Source: Actinomycetota bacterium (GTDB lineage Bacteria; Actinomycetota; CADDZG01; WHSQ01). Taken from it: 5,862 nt of DNA. Positions 1 to 5,431 of the stretch are shown one piece after another. The notes below the pieces were generated by a model. That model ran no database searches. It saw only the letters and a list, made by a program, of their open reading frames with translations, and was not told where the DNA came from. The translations under genes and the position numbers were made by a program. How positions within the stretch are numbered: the stretch's first letter is position 1; every line of letters starts with the position of its first letter. The stretch covers positions 1-5,862 of the forward strand of contig JACDBF010000056.1 of the NCBI GenBank assembly GCA_013695055.1, written 5' to 3'.

Positions 1-2
1 TG

Positions 3-170
3 GGGCCGGACGACGCGGCCGGAGACTTCGTGCGATCGACCAAGCAGCTCATGGATCTCTTGCGCCAGCTCGAGGACATAGCGCCGCAAGACGATCTAGC
101 GGCCGAGCTCCGGCTGGCGGTAGACGCCTTGAACCGCGGCGTGGTGGCCTATTCGTCCCTCGAGCTCTAG
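3..170 (+). CDS. C-terminal end of a hypothetical protein (5'-truncated)
   Basis: An open frame enters from the left edge and runs 55 codons to a TAG at 168-170. The visible residues start GPDDAAGDFVRSTKQLMDLL and end in AYSSLEL. The composition is mostly helical and charged, with leucines spaced as in an amphipathic helix (LMDLLRQLEDI, then LAAELRLAVDAL). I see no membrane segment and no catalytic motif, and I do not recognise the family. The stop lies 49 bp before the thiolase start on the same strand, so the two could share a transcript. The frame uses GC-rich third positions like its neighbours, which supports real coding. The start and most of the protein lie outside the window, so no function can be given. 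Confidence 0.6.
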   Translation, partial: GPDDAAGDFVRSTKQLMDLLRQLEDIAPQDDLAAELRLAVDALNRGVVAYSSLEL

Positions 171-219
171 GGGGGCCGGCGAAGGGAGAGGCCCGGTCGG
201 GCATGGGAAGATCGAGGGT

Positions 220-1416
220 ATGCGAGAAGCATTTGTCGTGGACGCGGTGCGCACGCCGATGGGCCGATTCGCCGGCGCTCTCGCGGACGTCCGGCCCGAT
301 GATCTCGCGGCCCTGGTCATCGCCGCGCTGGTCGAGAGAAGCGACGCGCCCACCGAGCACGTCGACGATGTCTTGTGGGGCGCCGCCAATCAGGCCGGAG
401 AAGACAATCGCAACGTCGCTCGGATGGCCTTGCTGCTGGCCGGGCTCCCCGTCGAGGTCCCCGGAGCGACGGTCAACCGCTTGTGCGGCTCGGGCCTCGA
501 GGCCGTCAACGGCGGCTACCGGCAGATCCGGGCCGACGAGGCCGATCTGATCATCGCCGGCGGGTCCGAATCGATGACCCGGGCCCCCTTTGTCATGGCC
601 AAGGCAAAAAATGCTTGGGACCGCAAGCCTGAGGTCTACGACACGTCCATCGGCTGGCGCTTCACCAACCCGAAGCTCCACGAGAAATTCGGCTCTCACG
701 CGATGGGCGAGACCGCCGAGGAGGTGGCGCGCGACTACTCGGTGGCGCGCGCCGATCAGGACGAGTTCGCGCTCGAGAGCCACCGGCGCGCGGTCGCAGC
801 CCGCGATGAAGGACGCTTCAAGGACGAGATCGTTAGCGTCGAGATACCTCGGCGCAAAGGCGACCCGGTCATCGTGGACGCCGATGAGCCGCCCCGGCCC
901 GATACGTCGCTGGAGAAGCTGGCAAAGCTCACGCCCGCGTTCGCCAAGGAAGGCTCGGTGACCGCCGGAAACTCCTCGGGAATCAACGACGGCGCGGCCG
1001 CTGTGCTGCTCGCATCGGAGGCCATGGTCAGAGAGCGGGGCTGGACTCCCAAGGCGCGCATCGTCACCTCGGCGGTCGCGGGGGTCGAGCCGCGCGTCAT
1101 GGGCCTCGGGCCGATCCACGCGACGCGCAAAGTCTTGAAGCGCGCCGGCCTGGCGGTCGAGGACCTCGGCCTGGTCGAGCTGAACGAGGCCTTTGCCGCT
1201 CAGTCGCTCGCGTGCATTCGCGAGCTCGGGCTCGATCCTGAGAAGGTCAACGTGAACGGCGGCGCCATCGCCCTCGGCCATCCGCTCGGCTGCTCGGGGG
1301 CCCGGATTCTCACGAGCCTCGTGCACGAGATGGGCCGGCGCGACGCTCGCTATGGGCTGGCGACCATGTGCATCGGCGTGGGCCAAGGCATCGCCACTCT
1401 CGTAGAGCGCGTCTGA
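220..1416 (+). CDS. Thiolase (acetyl-CoA C-acyltransferase), 3-oxoadipyl-CoA thiolase (PcaF/PaaJ)-like
   Basis: This 398-residue thiolase cleaves a 3-ketoacyl-CoA with free CoA to give acetyl-CoA and a shortened acyl-CoA, or runs in reverse as a condensation. It is a soluble enzyme, and members of this family usually act as tetramers. The nucleophile is Cys89 in NRLCGSG. The other active-site blocks are complete: NEAF at 322-325, the GHPLG loop with His354, and CIGVGQG with the acid/base Cys384. The length is normal for the family. Several blocks recall PcaF/PaaJ 3-oxoadipyl-CoA thiolases from aromatic and phenylacetate degradation: NQAGEDNRNVARM at 57-69, ESMTRAPFVM near 117-126 and DTSIGWRF at 141-148. 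No other pca or paa gene is visible, so a general beta-ketothiolase role remains possible. ATG 220 gives the conserved MREAFVVDAVRTP start. A GGGAAG at 205-210 is the best, though weak, ribosome site. Confidence 0.95.
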   Translation: MREAFVVDAVRTPMGRFAGALADVRPDDLAALVIAALVERSDAPTEHVDDVLWGAANQAGEDNRNVARMALLLAGLPVEVPGATVNRLCGSGLEAVNGGYRQIRADEADLIIAGGSESMTRAPFVMAKAKNAWDRKPEVYDTSIGWRFTNPKLHEKFGSHAMGETAEEVARDYSVARADQDEFALESHRRAVAARDEGRFKDEIVSVEIPRRKGDPVIVDADEPPRPDTSLEKLAKLTPAFAKEGSVTAGNSSGINDGAAAVLLASEAMVRERGWTPKARIVTSAVAGVEPRVMGLGPIHATRKVLKRAGLAVEDLGLVELNEAFAAQSLACIRELGLDPEKVNVNGGAIALGHPLGCSGARILTSLVHEMGRRDARYGLATMCIGVGQGIATLVERV

Positions 1417-1487
1417 CGTCTCTTCGAGTTGATACCGGTGATGCCGGCTTGTCGACGCCCGGCCCGAAAGCATCCTCGCGTTCCCGA

Positions 1488-2408
1488 ATGAATCCTCCGT
1501 TCGGGCACATGGTCTTGATCGTGAACGAGCGGGCCGGCGGCGGCAAGACTGGTCGCGCGCTCGGCGAGATCCGCAGCCAGCTGTGGGCGCGAGAGATGGA
1601 TTACGCGCTCGAGGTGACTCGCGGCCGGGGTCACGCCACCGAGCTGGCCACTGCCGCTCTCGAAGACGGCGTGCGTCTTCTCGTAGCGGTCGGAGGCGAC
1701 GGAACCGTCCACGAGGTCGTGAACGGAATGGTGCACGCCGACCGAGCCGTGAGCGAGGGAGCCGCGCTCGGGGTCGTCGCCTCCGGCACCCGTTGCGACT
1801 TCATCCGCACCTTCGGCATACCGTCGATGCCCGGGCACGCGGTCGCGCATCTCGACGGGCACGAGTCTTTCCCGATCGATCTCGGCAAGGTGACTTTCAC
1901 AAAGGAGGGGAAAAAGGCGTTTCGCTATTTCGCGAACGTCGCCGAGGCCGGGCTCGGGGGAGTGGTCGCCCGACGCGCAGGGCGGCTGCCCGCGTGGCTC
2001 GGACCGACCATCTACCCCCTCGCGTTTTGGAGCACGCTGGCGCGCCATCGCTCCACCACCGTGACGGTCGACCTCATCGATCGCAGCTACCAAGGGCCGA
2101 TGGGCAATCTAGTCGTCGCCAACGGGCAGTTCTTCGGGGGTGGAATGAAAGTGGCGCCCAAAGCCGCTCCCACCGACGGCCTGCTGGACATACAGGTACA
2201 GCATCTCGCGACAAGAGAGGCCCTCGCCGTCTTTCCGAAGGTCTACAAAGGCGAGCACGTCCCGCATCCCGACATCCTCGAGGCCAAGCGCGTGAGGGTC
2301 TCGATCGAGGCCGACCGTCCGCTCCTCATCGAGGCCGACGGCGAGATCCTCGGCACCACGCCGGCCCACTTCGAGATCCTCAAAGACATCATTCACCTCA
2401 AGATCTAA
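1488..2408 (+). CDS. Diacylglycerol kinase / sphingosine kinase family lipid kinase (DAGK catalytic domain)
   Basis: This 306-residue protein belongs to the DgkB/YegS-type lipid kinase family, which phosphorylates diacylglycerol or a related membrane lipid with ATP at the cytoplasmic face. The nucleotide-binding region is clear: IVNERAGGGKTG at 11-22, then VAVGGDGTVHEVVNGM at 66-81, with the GGDGT signature at 69-73. The C-terminal beta-sandwich carries GGGMKVAPKAAPTDGLLDI at 217-235 and the closing EADGE at 282-286. The third motif, usually like GTGNDFAR, reads GTRCDFIR at 100-107, which is unusual. The length fits the family. The start is uncertain. ATG 1488 is chosen, but ATG 1509 (seven residues shorter) and TTG 1449 are possible, and none has a good ribosome site. 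The frame stays open back to 1368, but that part is antisense-like shadow within the thiolase. The gap to the thiolase is 71 bp, so co-transcription is plausible. The substrate cannot be read from sequence. Confidence 0.92.
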   Translation: MNPPFGHMVLIVNERAGGGKTGRALGEIRSQLWAREMDYALEVTRGRGHATELATAALEDGVRLLVAVGGDGTVHEVVNGMVHADRAVSEGAALGVVASGTRCDFIRTFGIPSMPGHAVAHLDGHESFPIDLGKVTFTKEGKKAFRYFANVAEAGLGGVVARRAGRLPAWLGPTIYPLAFWSTLARHRSTTVTVDLIDRSYQGPMGNLVVANGQFFGGGMKVAPKAAPTDGLLDIQVQHLATREALAVFPKVYKGEHVPHPDILEAKRVRVSIEADRPLLIEADGEILGTTPAHFEILKDIIHLKI

Positions 2409-2420
2409 CCCCTACCTCTC

Positions 2421-2463
2421 GAGTGGGTAGTGAGTGGCGCTAGGCGCCCTCTGTCACCCACTC
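2421..2463. terminator. Long hairpin between convergent genes, candidate bidirectional terminator
   Basis: An imperfect inverted repeat fills the gap between the lipid kinase stop (2408) and the stop of the leftward hydrolase (2454). The outer arms GAGTGGGT (2421-2428) and ACCCACTC (2456-2463) pair perfectly over 8 bp. The tip GGCGC-TAG-GCGCC (2436-2448) forms a 5 bp GC stem with a 3-nt loop, extended by GAG/CTC across one bulged T. The outer right arm includes the last codons and part of the stop of the hydrolase. No T-run follows on either strand, so this is not a classical intrinsic terminator, but U-less hairpins at convergent ends are common in GC-rich bacteria. Termination itself is an inference. 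Confidence 0.6.
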
Positions 2464-3347
2464 GGCGGGAGGGTCGGGCCGAGGAAGCTCCGGAGATCGT
2501 CCGACAGGCGCGCCGGATACTCGATGGGGAGGTAGTGGGTCGCCTTCTCGTAGACCTCGAGGCTGGCCCCGGAGATCGTCCGCGCCATCTCCTCGCTCAC
2601 CGCTCGAGACGTGAATGGGTCCCGCTCGCCGGCGATGACGAGGGCCGGGCCCGCGATCTCCGCCAGTAGCCCGGGGGCCGGATCGCCCGACACCGCCTGA
2701 TAGATCGCAAGCAGGAGCCCGAGGTCGAGCGCGGCAGTCGATCTCACGAGGTCGACCAGCGTCCCCGTGTCGGCGCTGGCGGCGATCAACCCGGACTGCC
2801 TCACGAGTCCGGCGAGCTCGGGCCGCTGGACGAGAGTTCGAAGGAGCGGCTGAACCAGGGGAGCAAAAGGCCGCACCAGGCCCGCCGCCGCGGGCAAGAG
2901 GGCCGCGAGCTCGAAGCCTCGGGGAAACTTACCGGCGGACTGCCCATAGCCGCCGCAGACGCTCACGAATCCACAGACCCTGTCGGGATGGTGAGCGGCG
3001 AGCTCCAGAGCGATGCGAGTACCGCTGCTCCACGACAGCACGACCGCCCGATCGATGTCGTAGTGGTCGAGGGTTTCGAGCGCATCGCGCGCGTGAGCGC
3101 CGGCATCGAGGCGATCAGAGCCGGGTTCGCCGGAGTCGTAGAGGCCTCTGTGGTCCCAGGTGACGACCATGCGCTCCCGGACCACGTCCACGAGGGCCTG
3201 CCTCCACAAAGAAAAGGTGGCCCCCAGGGCGTTCACGAGCAGCACCGGAGTTGCATCGCTCTCTCCCAGGCTCCGAACCGCCAAGAACGTCCCGTCGAAA
3301 GACCTGACAAGCTCGGGCTCCGGCTCGAAGCCGGTCTCCTGGCTCAT
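2454..3347 (-). CDS. Alpha/beta hydrolase with full Ser-Asp-His triad
   Basis: This 297-residue protein has the alpha/beta-hydrolase fold and is probably a cytoplasmic esterase, lactonase or related hydrolase. The strand-3 turn VNALGATFSLW (38-48) supplies the oxyanion region, and WDHRGLYDSG (64-73) is the usual DxRGxGxS-type block. The nucleophile is Ser107 in LSWSSGT, an S-x-S-x-G elbow where the first glycine is replaced by serine. The acid is Asp243 in GERDPFT, and the base is His271 in ATHYLPIEYP. A mobile cap region lies between about residues 140 and 225. There is no signal peptide or membrane span. ATG 3347 overlaps the TGA of the upstream small membrane protein as ATGA, which implies translational coupling, and no strong ribosome site precedes it. 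An upstream extension to 3431 in the same frame is shadow of that neighbour. The substrate is unknown. Confidence 0.9.
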   Translation of the reverse strand: MSQETGFEPEPELVRSFDGTFLAVRSLGESDATPVLLVNALGATFSLWRQALVDVVRERMVVTWDHRGLYDSGEPGSDRLDAGAHARDALETLDHYDIDRAVVLSWSSGTRIALELAAHHPDRVCGFVSVCGGYGQSAGKFPRGFELAALLPAAAGLVRPFAPLVQPLLRTLVQRPELAGLVRQSGLIAASADTGTLVDLVRSTAALDLGLLLAIYQAVSGDPAPGLLAEIAGPALVIAGERDPFTSRAVSEEMARTISGASLEVYEKATHYLPIEYPARLSDDLRSFLGPTLPPSG

Positions 3348-3640
3348 AACAGGCCCACCGCCCAGCGCCCTACCGTCACGGCCCCCACGATGATGAAGAG
3401 GACGGCCAGGAGCACCAAGGGACCGACCCACCAGTCCATCTGCTTCAGCAGCGGCTCCGCTCCGCCTTCAGCATCCCGCCGGACGACGAGCTGGGGGCCG
3501 CCCGGCTGGCTGAAATGGAGATGTGCGCGGTCTCCTTCGATGATGTCGGCGAGGCCTTGCAGCAGATCAACCAGCTCGCGGTCGTCGACGGTCAGCGTAG
3601 TCTCGGCGAGCTGCTGGCCCTCGCGATCCTCGATCTTCAC
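3344..3640 (-). CDS. Small protein with C-terminal membrane anchor, first gene of the hydrolase operon
   Basis: I do not recognise this family. The 98-residue protein has two parts. The N-terminal soluble part (1-66) reads like strand-helix-strand: VKIEDREGQQLAETTLTV, a helix DDRELVDLLQGLADII, then HLHFSQPGGPQLVVRR. A single hydrophobic segment follows at about 70-90 (WWVGPLVLLAVLFIIVGAVTV), with the short tail GRWAVGLL. That is a tail-anchored layout with the soluble domain probably cytoplasmic, since no signal peptide is present. GTG 3640 is chosen because AGAGAGG (3654-3648) lies 7 nt upstream. ATG 3658 would add six residues (MQRGGA) but has only a GGGG touching the start. Its TGA overlaps the ATG of the alpha/beta hydrolase by 4 bp, so the two are translated together and may act together, perhaps with this protein holding the hydrolase near the membrane. 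That role is inference. The frame continues open upstream, but this is antisense to the acyl-CoA dehydrogenase. Confidence 0.72.
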   Translation of the reverse strand: MKIEDREGQQLAETTLTVDDRELVDLLQGLADIIEGDRAHLHFSQPGGPQLVVRRDAEGGAEPLLKQMDWWVGPLVLLAVLFIIVGAVTVGRWAVGLL

Positions 3641-3647
3641 GGCTCCG

Positions 3648-3654
3648 CCTCTCT
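3648..3654 (-). promoter_or_regulatory. Ribosome binding site AGAGAGG that decides a GTG start
   Basis: Read on the minus strand, AGAGAGG ends 7 nt before GTG 3640. It is one of the two best Shine-Dalgarno matches in the window and favours GTG 3640 over ATG 3658 for the small tail-anchored protein, because this site lies downstream of that ATG. Confidence 0.55.
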
Positions 3655-3723
3655 GCATCCCCGTCGCAATGGTTACGCCGACATCCGTCCGGTCCCTTGT
3701 TCTCTCGAAGTTGCTCGAGGTCT

Positions 3724-3729
3724 TATTGT
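3724..3729 (+). promoter_or_regulatory. Candidate leaderless-type -10 element (TATTGT) for the acyl-CoA dehydrogenase
   Basis: TATTGT matches the TANNNT -10 pattern and ends exactly 7 nt before ATG 3737, so the first transcribed base could be the A of the start codon. This spacing is the known arrangement for leaderless genes in Actinobacteria. It agrees with the lack of any Shine-Dalgarno sequence before this ATG. A loose -35-like TTGTTC sits at 3697-3702, at poor spacing (21 nt), so -35 support is weak. The element lies in the divergent intergenic region shared with the leftward operon. Confidence 0.45.
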
Positions 3730-3736
3730 CCCGCAC

Positions 3737-4888
3737 ATGCCCGCCGACTTGCGGCTGCTGGAGGACGAGCAGCTCGCCCTCGTGCAACTCGTCCGGGAGC
3801 TCGCGGCCAACGAGCTCGTCCCTCAAGCGGCCGGATACGAGGAGCGCTCGGAGGACCCCAGAGCCCTGTACGAGCAACTGGCCGCGCTGGGACTGACCGG
3901 CATCCCCTTTTCCGAAGGCCATGGCGGGGCGGGCCAAAGCTATCTCACCTATCTGCTGCTGGTAGAAGAGCTGGCGGCGGCCTACCTCGGGCTCGCAATC
4001 GGCCTTTCGGTGCACACGCTGTGCGCCTTCGCGATCGACTCGTTCGGGTCCGAGGACCAAAAGAGAGATGTGCTCGAGAAGCTCACCAGCGGCGAATGGT
4101 TCGGCGCCTACTCGCTCTCCGAACCCGATGCGGGATCGGACGCGGGCTCCTTGCAGACGAAGGCGCGGCGCTCGGGCGACGGTTACGAGCTGACGGGCAG
4201 CAAGGTTTTCTGCACGCGCGGTCGCGAAGCCGACGTCGTTCTGGTGATCGCTCGCACGTCGGATGAGAGAAGAGGGGTGAGCGCCTTCTTGGTCGAGACC
4301 GACGCTCCCGGATTCGAAGGCGACAAGAAGGAGGACAAGATGGGTTGGCGGTCATCTCCGACCTGGCAGCTCACACTCAACGGGGTGCGCGTCGACGAGG
4401 CCAGGAGGCTCGGAGCCGAAGGTGAAGGGTTCAAGATCGGTCTCGCCTCGCTCGACTCGGGCCGCCTGGGCATCGCCGCATGCGCAGTCGGGCTGGGGCA
4501 GGCCTCGCTCGACGCGGCCGTCGGGTTCACCACCGAGCGTGAACAGTTCGGGCGCGCGGTTTCCGACAACCAAGGAGTGAGCTTCATGCTGGCCGACATG
4601 GCCACTCAGATCGAGGCGGGCCGGGCCCTCTATCGCCATGCCGCCCGGCTTCGCGACGCGGGCGCGGCATATTCCGTTCAGGCCGCCGAAGCCAAGCTCT
4701 TCTGCACGGACATGGCGATGAAGGTCACGACCGACTCCGTGCAGCTTCACGGCGGGTATGGCTACATAACCGAGTATCCCGCGGAGCGCTACATGCGCGA
4801 GGCGAAGGGCCTGCAGATAGTCGAAGGCACCAATCAGATCCAGCGCCACGTGATCGGCCGCGCCCTCACCGCGACCAAGAGCTCCTGA
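3737..4888 (+). CDS. Acyl-CoA dehydrogenase (FAD-dependent)
   Basis: This 383-residue soluble flavoenzyme would oxidise an acyl-CoA to the trans-2-enoyl-CoA and pass electrons to electron-transfer flavoprotein, as in beta-oxidation or branched-chain acid degradation. The N-terminal helical domain spans about 1-115. The FAD and substrate signature AYSLSEPDAGSDAG is at 124-137, and the beta domain runs to about 225. The C-terminal helical domain includes the FAD-binding block QLHGGYGYITEYPAERYMRE (336-355) and IVEGTNQIQR (361-370). Glu363 is at the catalytic base position used by short- and medium-chain family members. The usual FITNG-like stretch reads VFCTRG at 157-162. The length is typical. 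ATG 3737 is chosen because it gives a normal N-terminus. The frame is open back to 3515, but those residues do not fit the family and lie opposite the small leftward gene. The stop is one base before the GTG of the next, tiny gene. Chain-length preference cannot be told. Confidence 0.95.
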   Translation: MPADLRLLEDEQLALVQLVRELAANELVPQAAGYEERSEDPRALYEQLAALGLTGIPFSEGHGGAGQSYLTYLLLVEELAAAYLGLAIGLSVHTLCAFAIDSFGSEDQKRDVLEKLTSGEWFGAYSLSEPDAGSDAGSLQTKARRSGDGYELTGSKVFCTRGREADVVLVIARTSDERRGVSAFLVETDAPGFEGDKKEDKMGWRSSPTWQLTLNGVRVDEARRLGAEGEGFKIGLASLDSGRLGIAACAVGLGQASLDAAVGFTTEREQFGRAVSDNQGVSFMLADMATQIEAGRALYRHAARLRDAGAAYSVQAAEAKLFCTDMAMKVTTDSVQLHGGYGYITEYPAERYMREAKGLQIVEGTNQIQRHVIGRALTATKSS

Positions 4889-4889
4889 G

Positions 4890-4979
4890 GTGGGCTTTCA
4901 GGAGATCTTGTTCATCTTGATCCTGATAGGCGTGATCGTGGGCGTCGCGTTCATTCTGGGTCGCCGCTCTCGCCCCTGA
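4890..4979 (+). CDS. 29-residue single-span membrane microprotein
   Basis: A short frame fills the gap between the acyl-CoA dehydrogenase and the YdbS-like gene almost exactly. It starts at GTG 4890, one base after the preceding TGA, and its own TGA (4977-4979) shares its A with the ATG of the next gene (TGATG). The product begins MGFQEILFILI, has an unbroken hydrophobic helix at residues 6-23, and ends GRRSRP. By the positive-inside rule this gives a single span with the basic tail in the cytoplasm. The start MGxxEIL followed by a hydrophobic helix recalls the N-terminus of TatA, but the FG hinge and amphipathic helix are missing, so I do not call it TatA. A weak AAGAG lies 8 nt before the GTG. 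The next gene has no ribosome site of its own, which suggests this frame is translated and feeds ribosomes to it. It was missed by ATG-based calling. Confidence 0.6.
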   Translation: MGFQEILFILILIGVIVGVAFILGRRSRP

Positions 4980-5431
4980 TGATCGCCGAAGGCCGGCGTC
5001 TCGATCCGCGCGTGCAGAGGATGTGGTGGACGATCGGCGGGGCTTTGGCGCTCGTAGTCGTCGCGTGCTGCGGCGTGGTGTTGGCTTTCGACTTCGTACC
5101 GGCCGTAGTTCCCGTCGCAGTAGCGGCGGTCGCTGTGGCGCTGGCCGTGCTTATCCCAAGGCTGCGCTACCGGCGTTGGAGGTTCGCCCTGCAAGAGCGC
5201 GATCTCATGCTCTCCAAAGGAGCCCTATGGCTGGTCGTCACGCTCATCCCCTTCGATCGCATTCAGTACGTCGAGTCGCGCCGAGGCCCGATCGACAACC
5301 TCTTCGGCCTAACCGGTGTTCTCGTCTACACGGCGGCGGGCCGGGCCGGTCACATCCCGGGCCTGATCGCCGCCGAAGCCGAAGAGCTTCGAGAGGAGCT
5401 GTCGAAGGTTGCCGGCACCCTCAGCGTCTGA
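4979..5431 (+). CDS. bPH2 (bacterial PH-like) domain membrane protein, YdbS-like
   Basis: This 150-residue protein belongs to the bacterial PH-domain group formerly called DUF304. It has two adjacent transmembrane helices, about 17-37 (TIGGALALVVVACCGVVLAF) and 40-60. A bPH2 domain follows at about 62-145, with the diagnostic RWRFALQERDLMLSKGALW (67-85) and IPFDRIQYVESRRGPIDNLFG (near 90-110). This matches the YdbS half of the YdbS/YdbT pair. In Bacillus the pair is a membrane system linked to protection against certain antimicrobial peptides; the molecular mechanism is not established. ATG 4979 overlaps the microprotein stop and has no ribosome site, so expression probably depends on translational coupling. 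The frame ends at 5431, after the TTG start of the second PH-domain gene. Function in this organism is inferred from family only. Confidence 0.9.
   Translation: MIAEGRRLDPRVQRMWWTIGGALALVVVACCGVVLAFDFVPAVVPVAVAAVAVALAVLIPRLRYRRWRFALQERDLMLSKGALWLVVTLIPFDRIQYVESRRGPIDNLFGLTGVLVYTAAGRAGHIPGLIAAEAEELREELSKVAGTLSV
5392..5398 (+). promoter_or_regulatory. Ribosome binding site AGAGGAG supporting a TTG start
   Basis: AGAGGAG lies inside the end of the YdbS-like gene, 10 nt before TTG 5409. It is a strong Shine-Dalgarno match in a window that has few, and it supports TTG 5409 over the later in-frame ATG 5469 as the start of the second PH-domain protein. Confidence 0.55.

Noticed and set aside
173..194. 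GGGCC...GGCCC inverted repeat after the first stop, as a possible terminator
   Set aside because: The stem has only 5 bp with a 12-nt loop and no T-run; such pairs are expected by chance in this base composition.
723..751. Direct repeat GGTGGCGCGCG at 723-733 and 741-751
   Set aside because: Both copies encode ordinary thiolase residues (VAR) with the same favoured codons; it is a compositional coincidence.
49..1473. A 474-codon open frame on the minus strand opposite the thiolase
   Set aside because: It is the antisense shadow of a clearly real thiolase in GC-rich DNA; its translation is rich in Arg, Ala, Gly and Asp with no recognisable domain.
1368..1487. Possible 40-residue N-terminal extension of the lipid kinase
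   Set aside because: The first part overlaps the thiolase end out of frame, and the extension is Arg/Ser-rich and unlike the start of this family, which begins just before the IVN motif.
1441..1491. A 16-codon frame ending in an ATGA overlap with the kinase start (MPACRRPARKHPRVPE)
   Set aside because: The junction is suggestive, but there is no ribosome site, the composition is random-looking and there is no other sign of coding.
3515..3736. N-terminal extension of the acyl-CoA dehydrogenase to an upstream ATG
   Set aside because: It would add 74 residues foreign to the family and run antisense through most of the small leftward gene; ATG 3737 gives a normal dehydrogenase start.
2988..3896. 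A 302-codon plus-strand frame opposite the hydrolase and small gene
   Set aside because: It is a Ser/Thr/Arg/Pro-rich shadow covering two better-supported minus-strand genes and part of the dehydrogenase in another frame.
3659..4060. Upstream extension of the small leftward gene across the acyl-CoA dehydrogenase start
   Set aside because: This portion is antisense to the dehydrogenase; the protein-like character begins only at about 3640.
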